Positions 37,522-46,256 of a DNA stretch of 64,000 bases are shown here, one piece after another. Location of the stretch: positions 124,001 through 188,000 of the forward strand of contig CAKRLG010000003.1 in NCBI GenBank assembly GCA_934359255.1, written 5' to 3'. This DNA is from an uncultured Ruminococcus sp. (GTDB taxonomy: Bacteria; Bacillota; Clostridia; Lachnospirales; Lachnospiraceae). Under the pieces are notes generated by a model that was given only the letters and a program-made list of their open reading frames with translations, had not been told where the DNA came from and did not search any database. Each line of letters starts with the position of its first letter. Within the stretch, counting starts at the first letter, position 1. The translations under genes were made by a program, and so were the position numbers.

Positions 37522-38913
37522 ATGCAGCTTACAACTGTAAGAGAAATATACAAAAACCGGGAAACATTCCTGGATAAAGAGATTACTGTAGGGGGATGGG
37601 TACGAAGCGTACGTGACTCCAAAACATTTGGATTTATCGTTCTGCATGACGGAACATTTTTTGAGACTTTACAGGTGGTATACCACGATTCCATGGAGAA
37701 CTTTGCAGAGATTTCCAAACTGAATGTCGGTGCGGCCATCATTGTAAAAGGAACACTGGTAGCAACACCACAGGCAAAACAGCCGTTTGAGATTCAGGCA
37801 ACTGAGATCAGCGTAGAGGGAGCTTCCGCACCGGATTATCCGCTGCAGAAAAAACGTCACAGCATGGAATATCTGCGTACGGTTTCACATCTGCGTCCGA
37901 GAACCAATACGTTTCAGGCAGTATTTCGTGTACGTTCCCTGATTGCCTATGCCATTCACAAGTTCTTCCAGGAGAGAGGATTTGTCTATGTGCATACACC
38001 ACTGATCACAGGAAGTGACTGCGAAGGTGCCGGAGAGATGTTCCAGGTTACAACCATGGATCTGAACAATATTCCGAAGACGGAAGAGGGAAAAGTAGAT
38101 TTTTCCAAAGACTTCTTCAATAAACCGACCAACCTGACTGTAAGTGGACAGCTGAACGGTGAGACTTATGCACAGGCGTTCCGTAACATCTATACGTTCG
38201 GACCGACTTTCCGTGCAGAAAACTCTAATACCACCCGCCATGCGGCAGAGTTCTGGATGATTGAGCCGGAGATCGCTTTTGCAGATCTGGACGATGATAT
38301 GATTCTGGCAGAATCCATGCTCAAATACATTATTCGTTACGTTCTGGAAAATGCACCGGAAGAGATGAACTTCTTCAACTCCTTCATCGACAAAGGACTG
38401 TTAGACCGTCTGAACAACGTGGTAAATTCTGAATTTGCCCGTGTGACTTATACAGAAGCCATCGATATCCTGACAAAGAACAACGATAAATTTGAATACA
38501 AAGTATCCTGGGGATGCGATCTGCAGACAGAGCATGAGCGTTATCTTACCGAACAGGTATACAAACGCCCGGTATTTGTCACCGACTATCCGAAAGATAT
38601 CAAGGCATTCTATATGAAACTGAACGATGACGGAAAGACCGTGGCAGCGGTTGACTGTCTGGTACCTGGTATCGGTGAGATCATCGGCGGAAGCCAGAGA
38701 GAGGATGATTACGACAAGCTGGCAACCCGTATGGACGAGCTGGGTCTGAACAAAGAAGACTACGGATTCTACATGGATCTGAGAAAATACGGAAGCACAA
38801 GACATGCCGGATTCGGTCTTGGATTCGAACGTTGCGTGATGTATCTGACAGGAATGGGTAACATCCGTGATGTCATCCCGTTCCCGAGAACAGTAAACAA
38901 TTGTGATTTATAA
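37522..38913 (+). CDS. asnS: Asparaginyl-tRNA synthetase
   Basis: 463 residues. N-terminal OB fold ([21 protein letters not shown]), then a class II catalytic core: motif 2 [21 protein letters not shown] with TRH typical of AsnRS, and motif 3 [14 protein letters not shown], ending [10 protein letters not shown]. Length fits. GAGGGAGG precedes the ATG at 37522; the frame is open 21 codons further up without similarity. No T-box leader was seen in the 130-nt upstream gap. Confidence 0.96.
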   Translation: MQLTTVREIYKNRETFLDKEITVGGWVRSVRDSKTFGFIVLHDGTFFETLQVVYHDSMENFAEISKLNVGAAIIVKGTLVATPQAKQPFEIQATEISVEGASAPDYPLQKKRHSMEYLRTVSHLRPRTNTFQAVFRVRSLIAYAIHKFFQERGFVYVHTPLITGSDCEGAGEMFQVTTMDLNNIPKTEEGKVDFSKDFFNKPTNLTVSGQLNGETYAQAFRNIYTFGPTFRAENSNTTRHAAEFWMIEPEIAFADLDDDMILAESMLKYIIRYVLENAPEEMNFFNSFIDKGLLDRLNNVVNSEFARVTYTEAIDILTKNNDKFEYKVSWGCDLQTEHERYLTEQVYKRPVFVTDYPKDIKAFYMKLNDDGKTVAAVDCLVPGIGEIIGGSQREDDYDKLATRMDELGLNKEDYGFYMDLRKYGSTRHAGFGLGFERCVMYLTGMGNIRDVIPFPRTVNNCDL

Positions 38914-38939
38914 ATGATTATACAGTAACAGGAGAGGCT

Positions 38940-40874
38940 ATGCGATTTATTCATATGGCTGATGTACATTTGGGGGCGGTTCCGGATTCGGGCTGCCCCT
39001 GGAGTGCATTCAGGGAAAATGAAATCTGGGAAACCTTTGTACGGGTGATCGACCAGATCAGAGAAGAGAAAATAGAGTTGTTGTTGATTGCAGGAGATCT
39101 GTTTCACAGACAGCCATTGCCTTCTCAGACAGAGAGAGTCAGTCAGCTGTTTGCATCCATACCGGATACCGAGGTGGTATGGATGGCAGGAAGCCACGAT
39201 TATCTGCGGGAAGATTCAGCGTATCGTAAGGTGAAATGGACGAAGAATGTTCATGGATTTCTGAGTGAGAAGCCGGAAGTGATCAGTCTGGAAAAGCTGC
39301 ATACGAAAGTGTATGGATGCAGTTATGAGCATCCGGAGGTTACGGAAGCGATATACAGCAGCATCCGGCCTGATGATCAGCCGGGGATTCATATCCTGCT
39401 GGCATATGGTGGAGATGAAACGCATATTCCGATGAAAAAAGAGGATGGAGCCGGTTTTGACTATGTGGCACTGGGGTATCGCCATATGCCGGGAGTACTG
39501 GTGGAAAATCAGATGGCATATGCCGGTTCTCCGGAACCCCTCTGTCTGGAAGAGGCAGGAACCCACGGGGTTGTCTACGGAGAAATCACAGAGGACGAAG
39601 AGGGAGAATATCATACGCAGATCACACTGGTTCCCTGTGCGTGCCGCTCATATATTCCTCTTTCGCTGCGGATTCATTCGGGTACCACACAGGCGGCGCT
39701 GGAGCAGAAAGTACAGGACGCGATCGCACAGAAAGGAAGCGAAGATATTTACTGGCTCAGGATCCAGGGATATCGGAATCCGGAACTGGATTTTGAGCTG
39801 GAGGCACTGCGGGCATATGGAAATATTGTAAGAATAACGGATGAAACCCGCCCGTGCTATGATCTGAACCGATTGAAACGGGAAAAACTGGGAACGAAAA
39901 CCGGTGCATATATCCACTGGTTCGAGAAAAAACAGGGAAAAGTCGAACAGAAAGCACTGGATTATGGCTTGCAGGTACTGCTGGCCGAAGCCAAGGATGA
40001 GAGAGAGGTTCTTTCGGAAAAGATAACGGTCTGGCAGGAAAAGAAACAGGAACTGCAAAAGGAGAGAGAAAGTCGGAGTGCGGTGATAGAACAAAGGATC
40101 CACCGTATCATGCGGGAACGCTCCGGTCTGGAACAGCAGCTGCTGGTCAATGGTTCCGAGATCCGCCGTCTGGAACTGAACCGGAATGCAACAGAAAAGC
40201 ACCTGGAACAGGAACGAAGGGAAGAAGGAAAACGACAGGCAGAAGAAAGCAGACAGCCAAAAAGTGAGCAGCCTTTGAATCCGGAAAAATCTGTAGCAGA
40301 GCAACCTGTGCAGACGCGAAAAACAGTCCAACGAAAAGAAACAAAGCTATTGGATATTTCTAAAATTTCCAAAATTTCCGAAATATTTACATGGACAGGA
40401 ATTGCACTTGCCATATTGGTCCTGATCGATCCGTTTTCCTGGAATCGGGTTGTGTGTACGGTGTTTGGACTTGTGATTCTGACAGGTACTCTGATGGGAA
40501 GGATGTATCTGGTAAACTGGCTTCGCACCAGGGAGAGTATAGTCGTGCAACGGACAGCTGCGCTGGATGAGCCGGAGCAGAGGGAAGACACGGGGCAGGA
40601 AGGGTTAGAGAAGGACTGGGAAGAACGATTAAAAGAAAGAAAGAAGGAACTGCGTCAGATCAGTCATCAGATCCTGCACTTGCAGGAGCGGGGAGCTCAT
40701 CTTGCTGTAGAGGTGGAAGAAAAGAAAATACAGATAGAAAATCTGCAGGAAGAGATCCGGGAGCTGTCTTGTCCGACCCAGGAGGAAGAATCCTGTGATA
40801 TGGAGATTTCCGGTCTGAAGCTGGCACTTACGGTGCTGACAGAGGAAGAGAGTATACGACATGTCGGAGATTAG
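38940..40874 (+). CDS. SbcD/YhaO-like metallophosphoesterase with embedded membrane hairpin
   Basis: 644 residues. Residues 1-290 form an SbcD/Mre11/YhaO-type phosphoesterase: [32 protein letters not shown]. Two motifs deviate: LLAYGGD replaces the usual HG motif, and ALGYRHMPG replaces GHxH. Residues about 350-460 are coiled coil, about 480-525 hold two hydrophobic helices ([32 protein letters not shown]), and about 545-620 return as coiled coil. This middle resembles that of YhaN, the usual separate ATPase partner, but there is no Walker motif. Endonuclease IV follows, hinting at DNA repair. Confidence 0.8.
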   Translation: MRFIHMADVHLGAVPDSGCPWSAFRENEIWETFVRVIDQIREEKIELLLIAGDLFHRQPLPSQTERVSQLFASIPDTEVVWMAGSHDYLREDSAYRKVKWTKNVHGFLSEKPEVISLEKLHTKVYGCSYEHPEVTEAIYSSIRPDDQPGIHILLAYGGDETHIPMKKEDGAGFDYVALGYRHMPGVLVENQMAYAGSPEPLCLEEAGTHGVVYGEITEDEEGEYHTQITLVPCACRSYIPLSLRIHSGTTQAALEQKVQDAIAQKGSEDIYWLRIQGYRNPELDFELEALRAYGNIVRITDETRPCYDLNRLKREKLGTKTGAYIHWFEKKQGKVEQKALDYGLQVLLAEAKDEREVLSEKITVWQEKKQELQKERESRSAVIEQRIHRIMRERSGLEQQLLVNGSEIRRLELNRNATEKHLEQERREEGKRQAEESRQPKSEQPLNPEKSVAEQPVQTRKTVQRKETKLLDISKISKISEIFTWTGIALAILVLIDPFSWNRVVCTVFGLVILTGTLMGRMYLVNWLRTRESIVVQRTAALDEPEQREDTGQEGLEKDWEERLKERKKELRQISHQILHLQERGAHLAVEVEEKKIQIENLQEEIRELSCPTQEEESCDMEISGLKLALTVLTEEESIRHVGD

Positions 40875-40900
40875 AGAGAACGGAAGGAAAAGGAGAGAAA

Positions 40901-41731
40901 ATGCTTAGAATAGGTTGTCATTTGTCCTCATCGAAGGGGTTTTTCCATATGGGAAAAGAGGCAGTGAAAATTGGAGCGAATAGCTTTCAGTTTTTCACCC
41001 GAAACCCAAGAGGAAGCAGAGCGAAAGAAATAGATCCGGAGGATGTGAGAAAGTTTCTGGAATATGCGCAGGAGCATGATATCTGTCAGATCCTGGCCCA
41101 TGCGCCATATACACTGAATCCATGTTCTAAAGATGCAAAAACCAGGGAATTTGCCTGGATGACGATGGAGGATGATCTGAAACGGATGGAGTATGTTCCG
41201 GGGAACTGTTATAATTTTCATCCGGGAAGTCACGTGGGACAGGGCGCCCGGGAAGGAATCCGGATGATCAGTGAGATGCTGAATCAGATTCTGAAGGAGG
41301 AGCAGCACACGACGGTGCTTTTGGAGACAATGGCAGGAAAGGGAACAGAGGTTGGTCGCAGCTTTGAGGAACTGGCGCAGATTTTGGACCGGGTGGAGTT
41401 GAAGAGCCATATGGGTGTCTGCCTGGATACCTGTCATGTGTATGACGCAGGGTATGATCTGGTGGGACAGCTGGATCAGATGCTGGAGGAGTTTGACAGG
41501 GTGATCGGGCTTGAGAGGCTGAAGGCGATTCATATGAATGACAGTAAGAATCCGTTTGCGAGTCATAAGGACCGGCATGAGAAGATCGGGGAGGGGTCGA
41601 TTGGGCTGGAAGCGTTTGAGAGGATGGTGAATCATCCGAGGTTGAAAGGGATTCCGATTTATCTGGAGACGCCGAATGAACTGGAGGGGTATGCGCGGGA
41701 GATCCGGGTGCTGAGAGAGATGGAGAGGTAG
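40901..41731 (+). CDS. nfo: Endonuclease IV (AP endonuclease)
   Basis: 276 residues, zinc-dependent TIM barrel that cuts 5' to abasic sites. Conserved stretches: [85 protein letters not shown] and YLETPNE. Metal-binding His, Asp and Glu residues are all present. It follows the phosphoesterase by 26 nt and is probably in the same operon. Confidence 0.95.
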   Translation: MLRIGCHLSSSKGFFHMGKEAVKIGANSFQFFTRNPRGSRAKEIDPEDVRKFLEYAQEHDICQILAHAPYTLNPCSKDAKTREFAWMTMEDDLKRMEYVPGNCYNFHPGSHVGQGAREGIRMISEMLNQILKEEQHTTVLLETMAGKGTEVGRSFEELAQILDRVELKSHMGVCLDTCHVYDAGYDLVGQLDQMLEEFDRVIGLERLKAIHMNDSKNPFASHKDRHEKIGEGSIGLEAFERMVNHPRLKGIPIYLETPNELEGYAREIRVLREMER

Positions 41732-41736
41732 AGGTG

Positions 41737-41945
41737 GTTGACGACGCGGACGAAACGTACTTCGGCTTTCTGCTCTGGCAACGTGGGCAGGGCAACTTTG
41801 AGCTAATCACCAACTCCGACTATGTTCACGAGGGTCGGCTGACCCTCGCGAAAGTCTGCGTAGGTGCTGGATCTCAAAGCTTGCCCTAACCGCCCACAAA
41901 GTGTTGCCTGAGCAGAAATCCGAAGTACGTTTCTGGGTGGTCAAC
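41737..41945 (+). repeat. Structured palindromic element, copy 2
   Basis: Core at 41778-41907 (130 nt), almost identical to copy 3. It differs in the hairpin loop (GGCT in place of AGCG) and one base of the TCTGCG stretch. The outer arms (41737-41777 and 41908-41945) share GTTGAC/GTCAAC, GAAACGTACTTCGG and TTTCTGCTC with a few mismatches and one bulge. The arm sequence is unrelated to copies 1 and 3. It starts 6 nt past the nfo stop. Confidence 0.9.
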
Positions 41946-41985
41946 TGGGGGAGGATTGAGTGGCTGTGCGGGAGGTTTTTGAAAA

Positions 41986-42037
41986 AAAGGGCACGGGAAG
42001 GATTACGGTTGTGGGAAGTGATCCTTCCCGTGCCTTT
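41986..42037 (+). terminator. Intrinsic terminator
   Basis: GCACGGGAAGGAT and ATCCTTCCCGTGC arms, A run before and TTTT after. It is the first of three stacked hairpins between nfo and the convergent prs. Confidence 0.8.
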
Positions 42038-42057
42038 TCAGGTGGGGTATGAAAAGA

Positions 42058-42120
42058 AAAAAAGAGACATATTAACGAAAGAATCTTTGAAGTGAGAATT
42101 TCGTCGGTATGTCTCTTTTG
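42058..42120. terminator. Imperfect hairpin, second of the stack
   Basis: AAAGAGACATA and TATGTCTCTTT arms with an internal mismatch and a second ACGAAA/TTTCGT pairing; A and T runs flank it. Confidence 0.6.
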
Positions 42121-42135
42121 TGTTAGATATTTCAT

Positions 42136-42175
42136 AAATCAGGTAATGCCAGTGTGCCTGGCATTACCTGATTTA
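42136..42175 (-). terminator. Intrinsic terminator of prs
   Basis: A 17-bp perfect stem (AATCAGGTAATGCCAG and its complement) with a 5-nt loop lies directly after the prs stop codon. Confidence 0.85.
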
Positions 42176-43351
42176 TCAGATCGTCTCGTTGTTTCTGTAT
42201 TTGGTCAGGACTTTCTGGATGCGTTCTACCGGGTTCAGGAGTTTGCTGATGGAATCGTCGTGATTCAGGGTGTCGATGATCAGGGCGATGTATTTGCTCA
42301 TATCGCAGTTGATATAGTATGGCTTGCTCAGCAGTTCCGGGGTCTGGTAGATCAGGTTGGTGGTCAGGATGCGGTCGAAGGTTCCTTTTTCGTAGGCTTC
42401 GTCGAATTTTGACAGACCGTTGGTGAACAGACCGAAAGTGGAGCACATGAAGATCTTGTTGGCTCCCCGGTCTTTCAGGAGCTGGGCTACCTCAAGCATG
42501 CTGTCGCCGGAGGAGATCATGTCGTCTACGATGATCATGTCTTTGCCGCGAACGTCAGCACCCAAGAATTCGTGGGCGACGATCGGGTTTCTTCCGTCTA
42601 CGATGGTGGAGTAGTCACGGCGTTTGTAGAACATACCCATGTCTACGCCCAGGTTGTTTGCCAGGTAAATCGCACGGCTCATACCGCCTTCGTCCGGGCT
42701 GATGACCATCAGGTGTTCTTTGTCCAGTTTCAGGTCTTTTTCTTTCTTTAACAGGTTTTTGATGAACTGGTATGCGGACTGTACGGTTTCAAATCCATGC
42801 AGAGGGATGGCATTCTGAATTCTTGGATCATGCGCATCGAAAGTGATGATGTTTTCCACACCCATCTCGATCAGTTCCTGCAGTGCCAGTGCACAGTCGA
42901 GGGATTCTCTGCCGGTACGTCTGTGCTGACGGCTTTCATAAAGGAACGGCATGATAACATTGATTCGTCTTGCTTTTCCGGCGATTGCCGCAATGATTCG
43001 TTTCAGGTTCTGATAATGGTCATCCGGGGACATATGATTCGTCTGTCCTGCCAGAGAATATGTCAGACTGTAGTTGCAGACATCCACCAGAATATAGATA
43101 TCATCACCACGTACGGATTCCTTCAGGATACCTTTTGCTTCTCCGGAACCGAAACGGGGAAGATCAGATCCGATGAGGTAAGTATCTCTGTCATAGCCCT
43201 CATATAAAACACCTTCATTGTGGCGTTTTTTTCTCCAGCTGACCAGGTAGTTATCTACCTTTGTACCGAGTTCGGCGCAGCTATAAGGAGAAATGATCCC
43301 CAGTCGTCCTACAGGAAGCTGTTGTGAATCGTGATTTTTGTTGTGTGACAT
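42176..43351 (-). CDS. prs: Ribose-phosphate pyrophosphokinase (long form)
   Basis: 391 residues. It makes PRPP from ribose 5-phosphate and ATP. The flexible-loop segment YESRQHRRTGRESLDCALALQEL, metal site FDAHDPRIQN, RRDYSTIVDGRN and the PRPP loop VDDMISSGDSM are all visible. It is about 70 residues longer than classical Prs, with an N-terminal extension and inserts as in other Lachnospiraceae. It lies 3 nt after the helicase-loader-like gene, so PRPP synthesis is co-transcribed with primosome genes. Confidence 0.92.
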   Translation of the reverse strand: MSHNKNHDSQQLPVGRLGIISPYSCAELGTKVDNYLVSWRKKRHNEGVLYEGYDRDTYLIGSDLPRFGSGEAKGILKESVRGDDIYILVDVCNYSLTYSLAGQTNHMSPDDHYQNLKRIIAAIAGKARRINVIMPFLYESRQHRRTGRESLDCALALQELIEMGVENIITFDAHDPRIQNAIPLHGFETVQSAYQFIKNLLKKEKDLKLDKEHLMVISPDEGGMSRAIYLANNLGVDMGMFYKRRDYSTIVDGRNPIVAHEFLGADVRGKDMIIVDDMISSGDSMLEVAQLLKDRGANKIFMCSTFGLFTNGLSKFDEAYEKGTFDRILTTNLIYQTPELLSKPYYINCDMSKYIALIIDTLNHDDSISKLLNPVERIQKVLTKYRNNETI

Positions 43352-43353
43352 TG

Positions 43354-44343
43354 TTAGTTCCCTCCTAATATTTTTTTCTGGATTCTTATATCTTTACCGA
43401 TGAGTTTGATCATCGTGTAGTTACTGGAAACTCTGGAAAATACCCGTTCGGAGTAGGTATCCATAAAACTGCCCAGTGTCAGATTGGTGGAAATCACCGT
43501 GGATTTCTTTCTGAGGATCCGTTCGTTGATACATAAAAAGAACTGGGAAGCAACGAAGCTGTTGGTAAGCTCTGTTCCAAGATCATCGATGATCAGCAGA
43601 TCACAGTTGAGAATATAGTCATTTTCTCCTTCTGTGGTATCGGAATTTGAGAAGGTATTTCTTGCAAACGCATCGAACAGATCGAAAGCGGAATAATAGA
43701 TCACGCTGTGCATCGAATCCAAAAGTTCTTTTGCGATGCAGTACGTAAGGAAAGTTTTTCCAACACCGGTATCGCCGTAAATAAAAAGATTTTCAAAAGA
43801 ATGATCAAAATTCTGAACGAAATCCTTTGAGCGCTGCAACGCGGTTGCGGCACTCTGACGGGCGGTCTGTCCTGTGGCTTCATTTATCATATCTTCCGGA
43901 TAATAATCCAGAGAAAATGCGTCGAAGCTGGCTGCTTTTAATAATTCCCGGATATTGGACTGGGTATACAGCTGTTCACTGATCGCACGCCTGAAGCAGA
44001 TACACTTTTGATTGTCCACATAGCCGGTGTCCTGACACAGGGGACAGGTATAATGCATCTTCAGATAATCCTCCGGATAACCATTGGCTTTTAACAGATC
44101 GGTTCGTTCTCTGGATAAAGCCTGAATCCGTTCGTTCAGGTCAAAATCAGTGGCGTTTTTATCACCGAGTAAGATTCGTGCCTTTTTCACACTGATCGCT
44201 GCAATCTCCTGATCGATCAGTGCCAGCCGGGGTATCCTGGCCTGTGCTTCGGCGATACGGGCATCTTGTTCATGCTTATTGCGAAACTGCAATCTCTGAT
44301 AATAGCGCATCAGTGCATCGTACTGACTGTTTTGTAGTGCCAC
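43354..44343 (-). CDS. DnaI/DnaC-like helicase loader ATPase
   Basis: 329 residues. The N-terminal 100 residues are helical, followed by a zinc motif CPLCQDTGYVDNQKCICF and an AAA+ domain with Walker A YGDTGVGKTFLTYC and Walker B DLLIIDDLGTE; the SRVSSNY segment fits the sensor/arginine region. Such proteins load the replicative helicase. It follows the DnaD-like gene by 15 nt, which supports a primosome role. The gene name is left open as DnaI and DnaC types are hard to tell apart. Confidence 0.88.
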   Translation of the reverse strand: MALQNSQYDALMRYYQRLQFRNKHEQDARIAEAQARIPRLALIDQEIAAISVKKARILLGDKNATDFDLNERIQALSRERTDLLKANGYPEDYLKMHYTCPLCQDTGYVDNQKCICFRRAISEQLYTQSNIRELLKAASFDAFSLDYYPEDMINEATGQTARQSAATALQRSKDFVQNFDHSFENLFIYGDTGVGKTFLTYCIAKELLDSMHSVIYYSAFDLFDAFARNTFSNSDTTEGENDYILNCDLLIIDDLGTELTNSFVASQFFLCINERILRKKSTVISTNLTLGSFMDTYSERVFSRVSSNYTMIKLIGKDIRIQKKILGGN

Positions 44344-44358
44344 GGTAATTCTCCTTTA

Positions 44359-45507
44359 TTATTTTAAAAGCTGATTTTCAAGTTGATTGTAATCATAATT
44401 TCGCTGTTGGAAATTATTGAATCTGTTACCGGAACCCGATGGACGGATTCCCTTTTGTTCCTGCCGCTGTTTCTGTTCCTGCCGGTCGCTTTGCAGCTGT
44501 CTGTGCAAAGTATCCAGAGCCTGAATATCGGTCAGGTGCCGGACACCTTTATCCTTCCAGCCGGAAAGAATTCTGTCCGCATAGCGGAAATTCGCTTTCC
44601 CAGTGGATGCTACTGTACGGGAACAGGCTTCTGTGAGGATGTCCATAGTAAATCCGTAATCTTTCATCCAGTGGTCGATCATCTGGATCTCTGACTGGAT
44701 CGGATTACGGTTGCTGATTCCGAAGGCTTTTAAAATTGAAAAATAGTTTCTGTGATAGGTCGTAGTCTCCTGTTTGGCGCGGGTAACTGTGTCGATACCT
44801 GCCTCGTGCCAGCTGAAGGCTACTTTCTTTATATAATGAATGTCTTTACTTCCCTTGGATACACAGTATTCGATCAGATAGTCAAACAGATCCACAGAAA
44901 AATGAAGTTCCTCATAAATATAAAGAAGTTCATCAGTAACTGTTCTTGACAGTGTAGTGCCCAGGTAACTTTCGGCCAGAAAGAGAATCTGGCGAACGTC
45001 CTCCTGTTCACGGAGCTCTTTCAGACGGTCAGCACTCATTGCTTTTTTATTCCCTGCTGTCTGAGAGGGCTGAGTGCCTGTTTTGGGAGCCTTTCTGCCG
45101 GGTGTGACAGACGCTCCGGCTGTCGATGGTGAGTCGGATTTGACGGTATTTGTCGATGTGGCAGGCGAAATCTGAGTGATTGCCTGTTCTGCCAGCGTGT
45201 TTTGAACCGTATCCGGCACCATGGGCTGTAGAAAATCAATGGAAGTCTGGGTGTCGGTACCTGCCAGTACGACCAGTTTTTGATTCTCCCAGTAACGAAG
45301 GGTGCGAAGCACATCTGATTCCGTGCAGTCAAAAACATCCGCTACAGCAGCCAGGTCCAGTGCGGTGTCGCCGCTTTGCAGACTGCGGAGCAGATAAAGG
45401 TAAATTTTTACGAATTCCCCGTTGGCGCGGGGCATATAATAATCTATGAAAATATTGGAAATAATGGTGACTCCGCTGGAGCTCCCATTATGTAAAGATA
45501 ACTGCAT
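44359..45507 (-). CDS. DnaD-domain primosome protein
   Basis: 382 residues. N-terminal winged-helix-like domain (FIDYYMPRANGEFVKIYLYLLRSL, then FDCTESDVLRTLRYWENQKLV), a low-complexity T/S/P linker (about 120-170), and a C-terminal DnaD/DnaB_2 domain (DYGFTMDILTEACSRTVAST ... FRYADRILSGWKDKGV). DnaD proteins remodel DNA and help load helicase at origins. Its upstream region carries a cluster of DnaA boxes. The tail is Q/N-rich. Confidence 0.88.
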   Translation of the reverse strand: MQLSLHNGSSSGVTIISNIFIDYYMPRANGEFVKIYLYLLRSLQSGDTALDLAAVADVFDCTESDVLRTLRYWENQKLVVLAGTDTQTSIDFLQPMVPDTVQNTLAEQAITQISPATSTNTVKSDSPSTAGASVTPGRKAPKTGTQPSQTAGNKKAMSADRLKELREQEDVRQILFLAESYLGTTLSRTVTDELLYIYEELHFSVDLFDYLIEYCVSKGSKDIHYIKKVAFSWHEAGIDTVTRAKQETTTYHRNYFSILKAFGISNRNPIQSEIQMIDHWMKDYGFTMDILTEACSRTVASTGKANFRYADRILSGWKDKGVRHLTDIQALDTLHRQLQSDRQEQKQRQEQKGIRPSGSGNRFNNFQQRNYDYNQLENQLLK

Positions 45508-45651
45508 AGTTCTCCTGTAATAGAAAAGTGATGGTATATGTCCTGGTTACGTGCTTATTATAGCATGATTCTTTAAGAAATCAAACATGGTTTTTTATGG
45601 GAAACAGGTGGAAAATACGGTGCGATGGGGGATTGGTTGGTGTGTAAGTAA

Positions 45652-45858
45652 GGTGGATAAGCATGTGGACAATGTGGATAAGTGGTGGAGAATTTTGAGG
45701 TGTGGGGATTATTTGCAACCGGAAAATGGAGGAATTGTTTGAAAAACAGTGAAAATTTGGAGGGAAGAGTGTGAGATTATGTAAACAGAGTTATGCACAG
45801 GGGAATCCACAGAGGTGGGGATTGAGGGTGGGGATAAATGTGTGGATAATGTGGATAA
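45652..45858 (-). promoter_or_regulatory. DnaA-box cluster upstream of the dnaD-like gene
   Basis: Three perfect DnaA boxes (TTATCCACA on the minus strand) at 45673-45681, 45841-45849 and 45850-45858, the last two directly adjacent. Near matches: 45652-45660, 45664-45672 (TTGTCCACA) and 45791-45799 (TTATGCACA on plus). The 45508-45893 stretch contains no gene. It probably binds DnaA; whether for control of the primosome operon or DnaA titration is open. Confidence 0.7.
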
Positions 45859-45893
45859 GTTGAGAAAAAAATGGTGGGGGGTGAAAAGGGGAC

Positions 45894-46089
45894 GAACCCG
45901 GAAGAGGTCTGCAACACCACGGGGCGGCAACGTGGGCAGGGCAACTTTGAGCTAATCACCAACTCCGACTATGTTCACGAGGGTCAGCGGACCCTCGCGA
46001 AAGTCTACGTAGGTGCTGGATCTCAAAGCTTGCCCTAAGCGCCCACAAAGTGTTGCCGCCCCGTGGTGTTGCAGACCTCTTCCGGGTTC
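45894..46089 (+). repeat. Structured palindromic element, copy 3
   Basis: Core at 45927-46056 (130 nt), with the same nested arms as copies 1 and 2; the late bulge reads AAGC where the others have AACC. It is enclosed by 33 perfectly matched locus-specific base pairs (45894-45926 with 46057-46089), beginning GAACCCGGAAGAGG on the left. It lies between the DnaA boxes and the end of murC. Confidence 0.9.
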
Positions 46090-46185
46090 TGGTTTTCGCG
46101 TGGGGAGGGGGTGAAGCAGATTGTGGATGGAAGAAGGAAGTCTAAGAAAAAGTACAGGGTACGGAGCAGGAGAGTTTTTACATAT

Positions 46186-46226
46186 AAAAATGGCAACCGG
46201 ACATGTTGGGTTCGGTTGCCATTTTT
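46186..46226. terminator. Bidirectional intrinsic terminator past murC
   Basis: AAAAATGGCAACCG pairs with CGGTTGCCATTTTT. It is 30 nt past the murC stop on the minus strand. Confidence 0.85.
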
Positions 46227-46256
46227 GGATGGGGTAAAAGATGGTTCTCTTGGTGT

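Noticed and set aside
41268..41813. Minus-strand open frame reaching into element copy 2
   Set aside because: Ser/Pro-rich antisense of nfo; the overlap with the repeat only extends an accidental frame.
45652..45858. Chromosomal replication origin
   Set aside because: Boxes are few, dnaA/dnaN are not adjacent, and there is no clear AT-rich unwinding repeat; a control or titration site is the simpler reading.
21303..46089. The three palindromes as ends of an insertion sequence
   Set aside because: No transposase gene lies near any copy and spacing between copies is filled with unrelated housekeeping genes.
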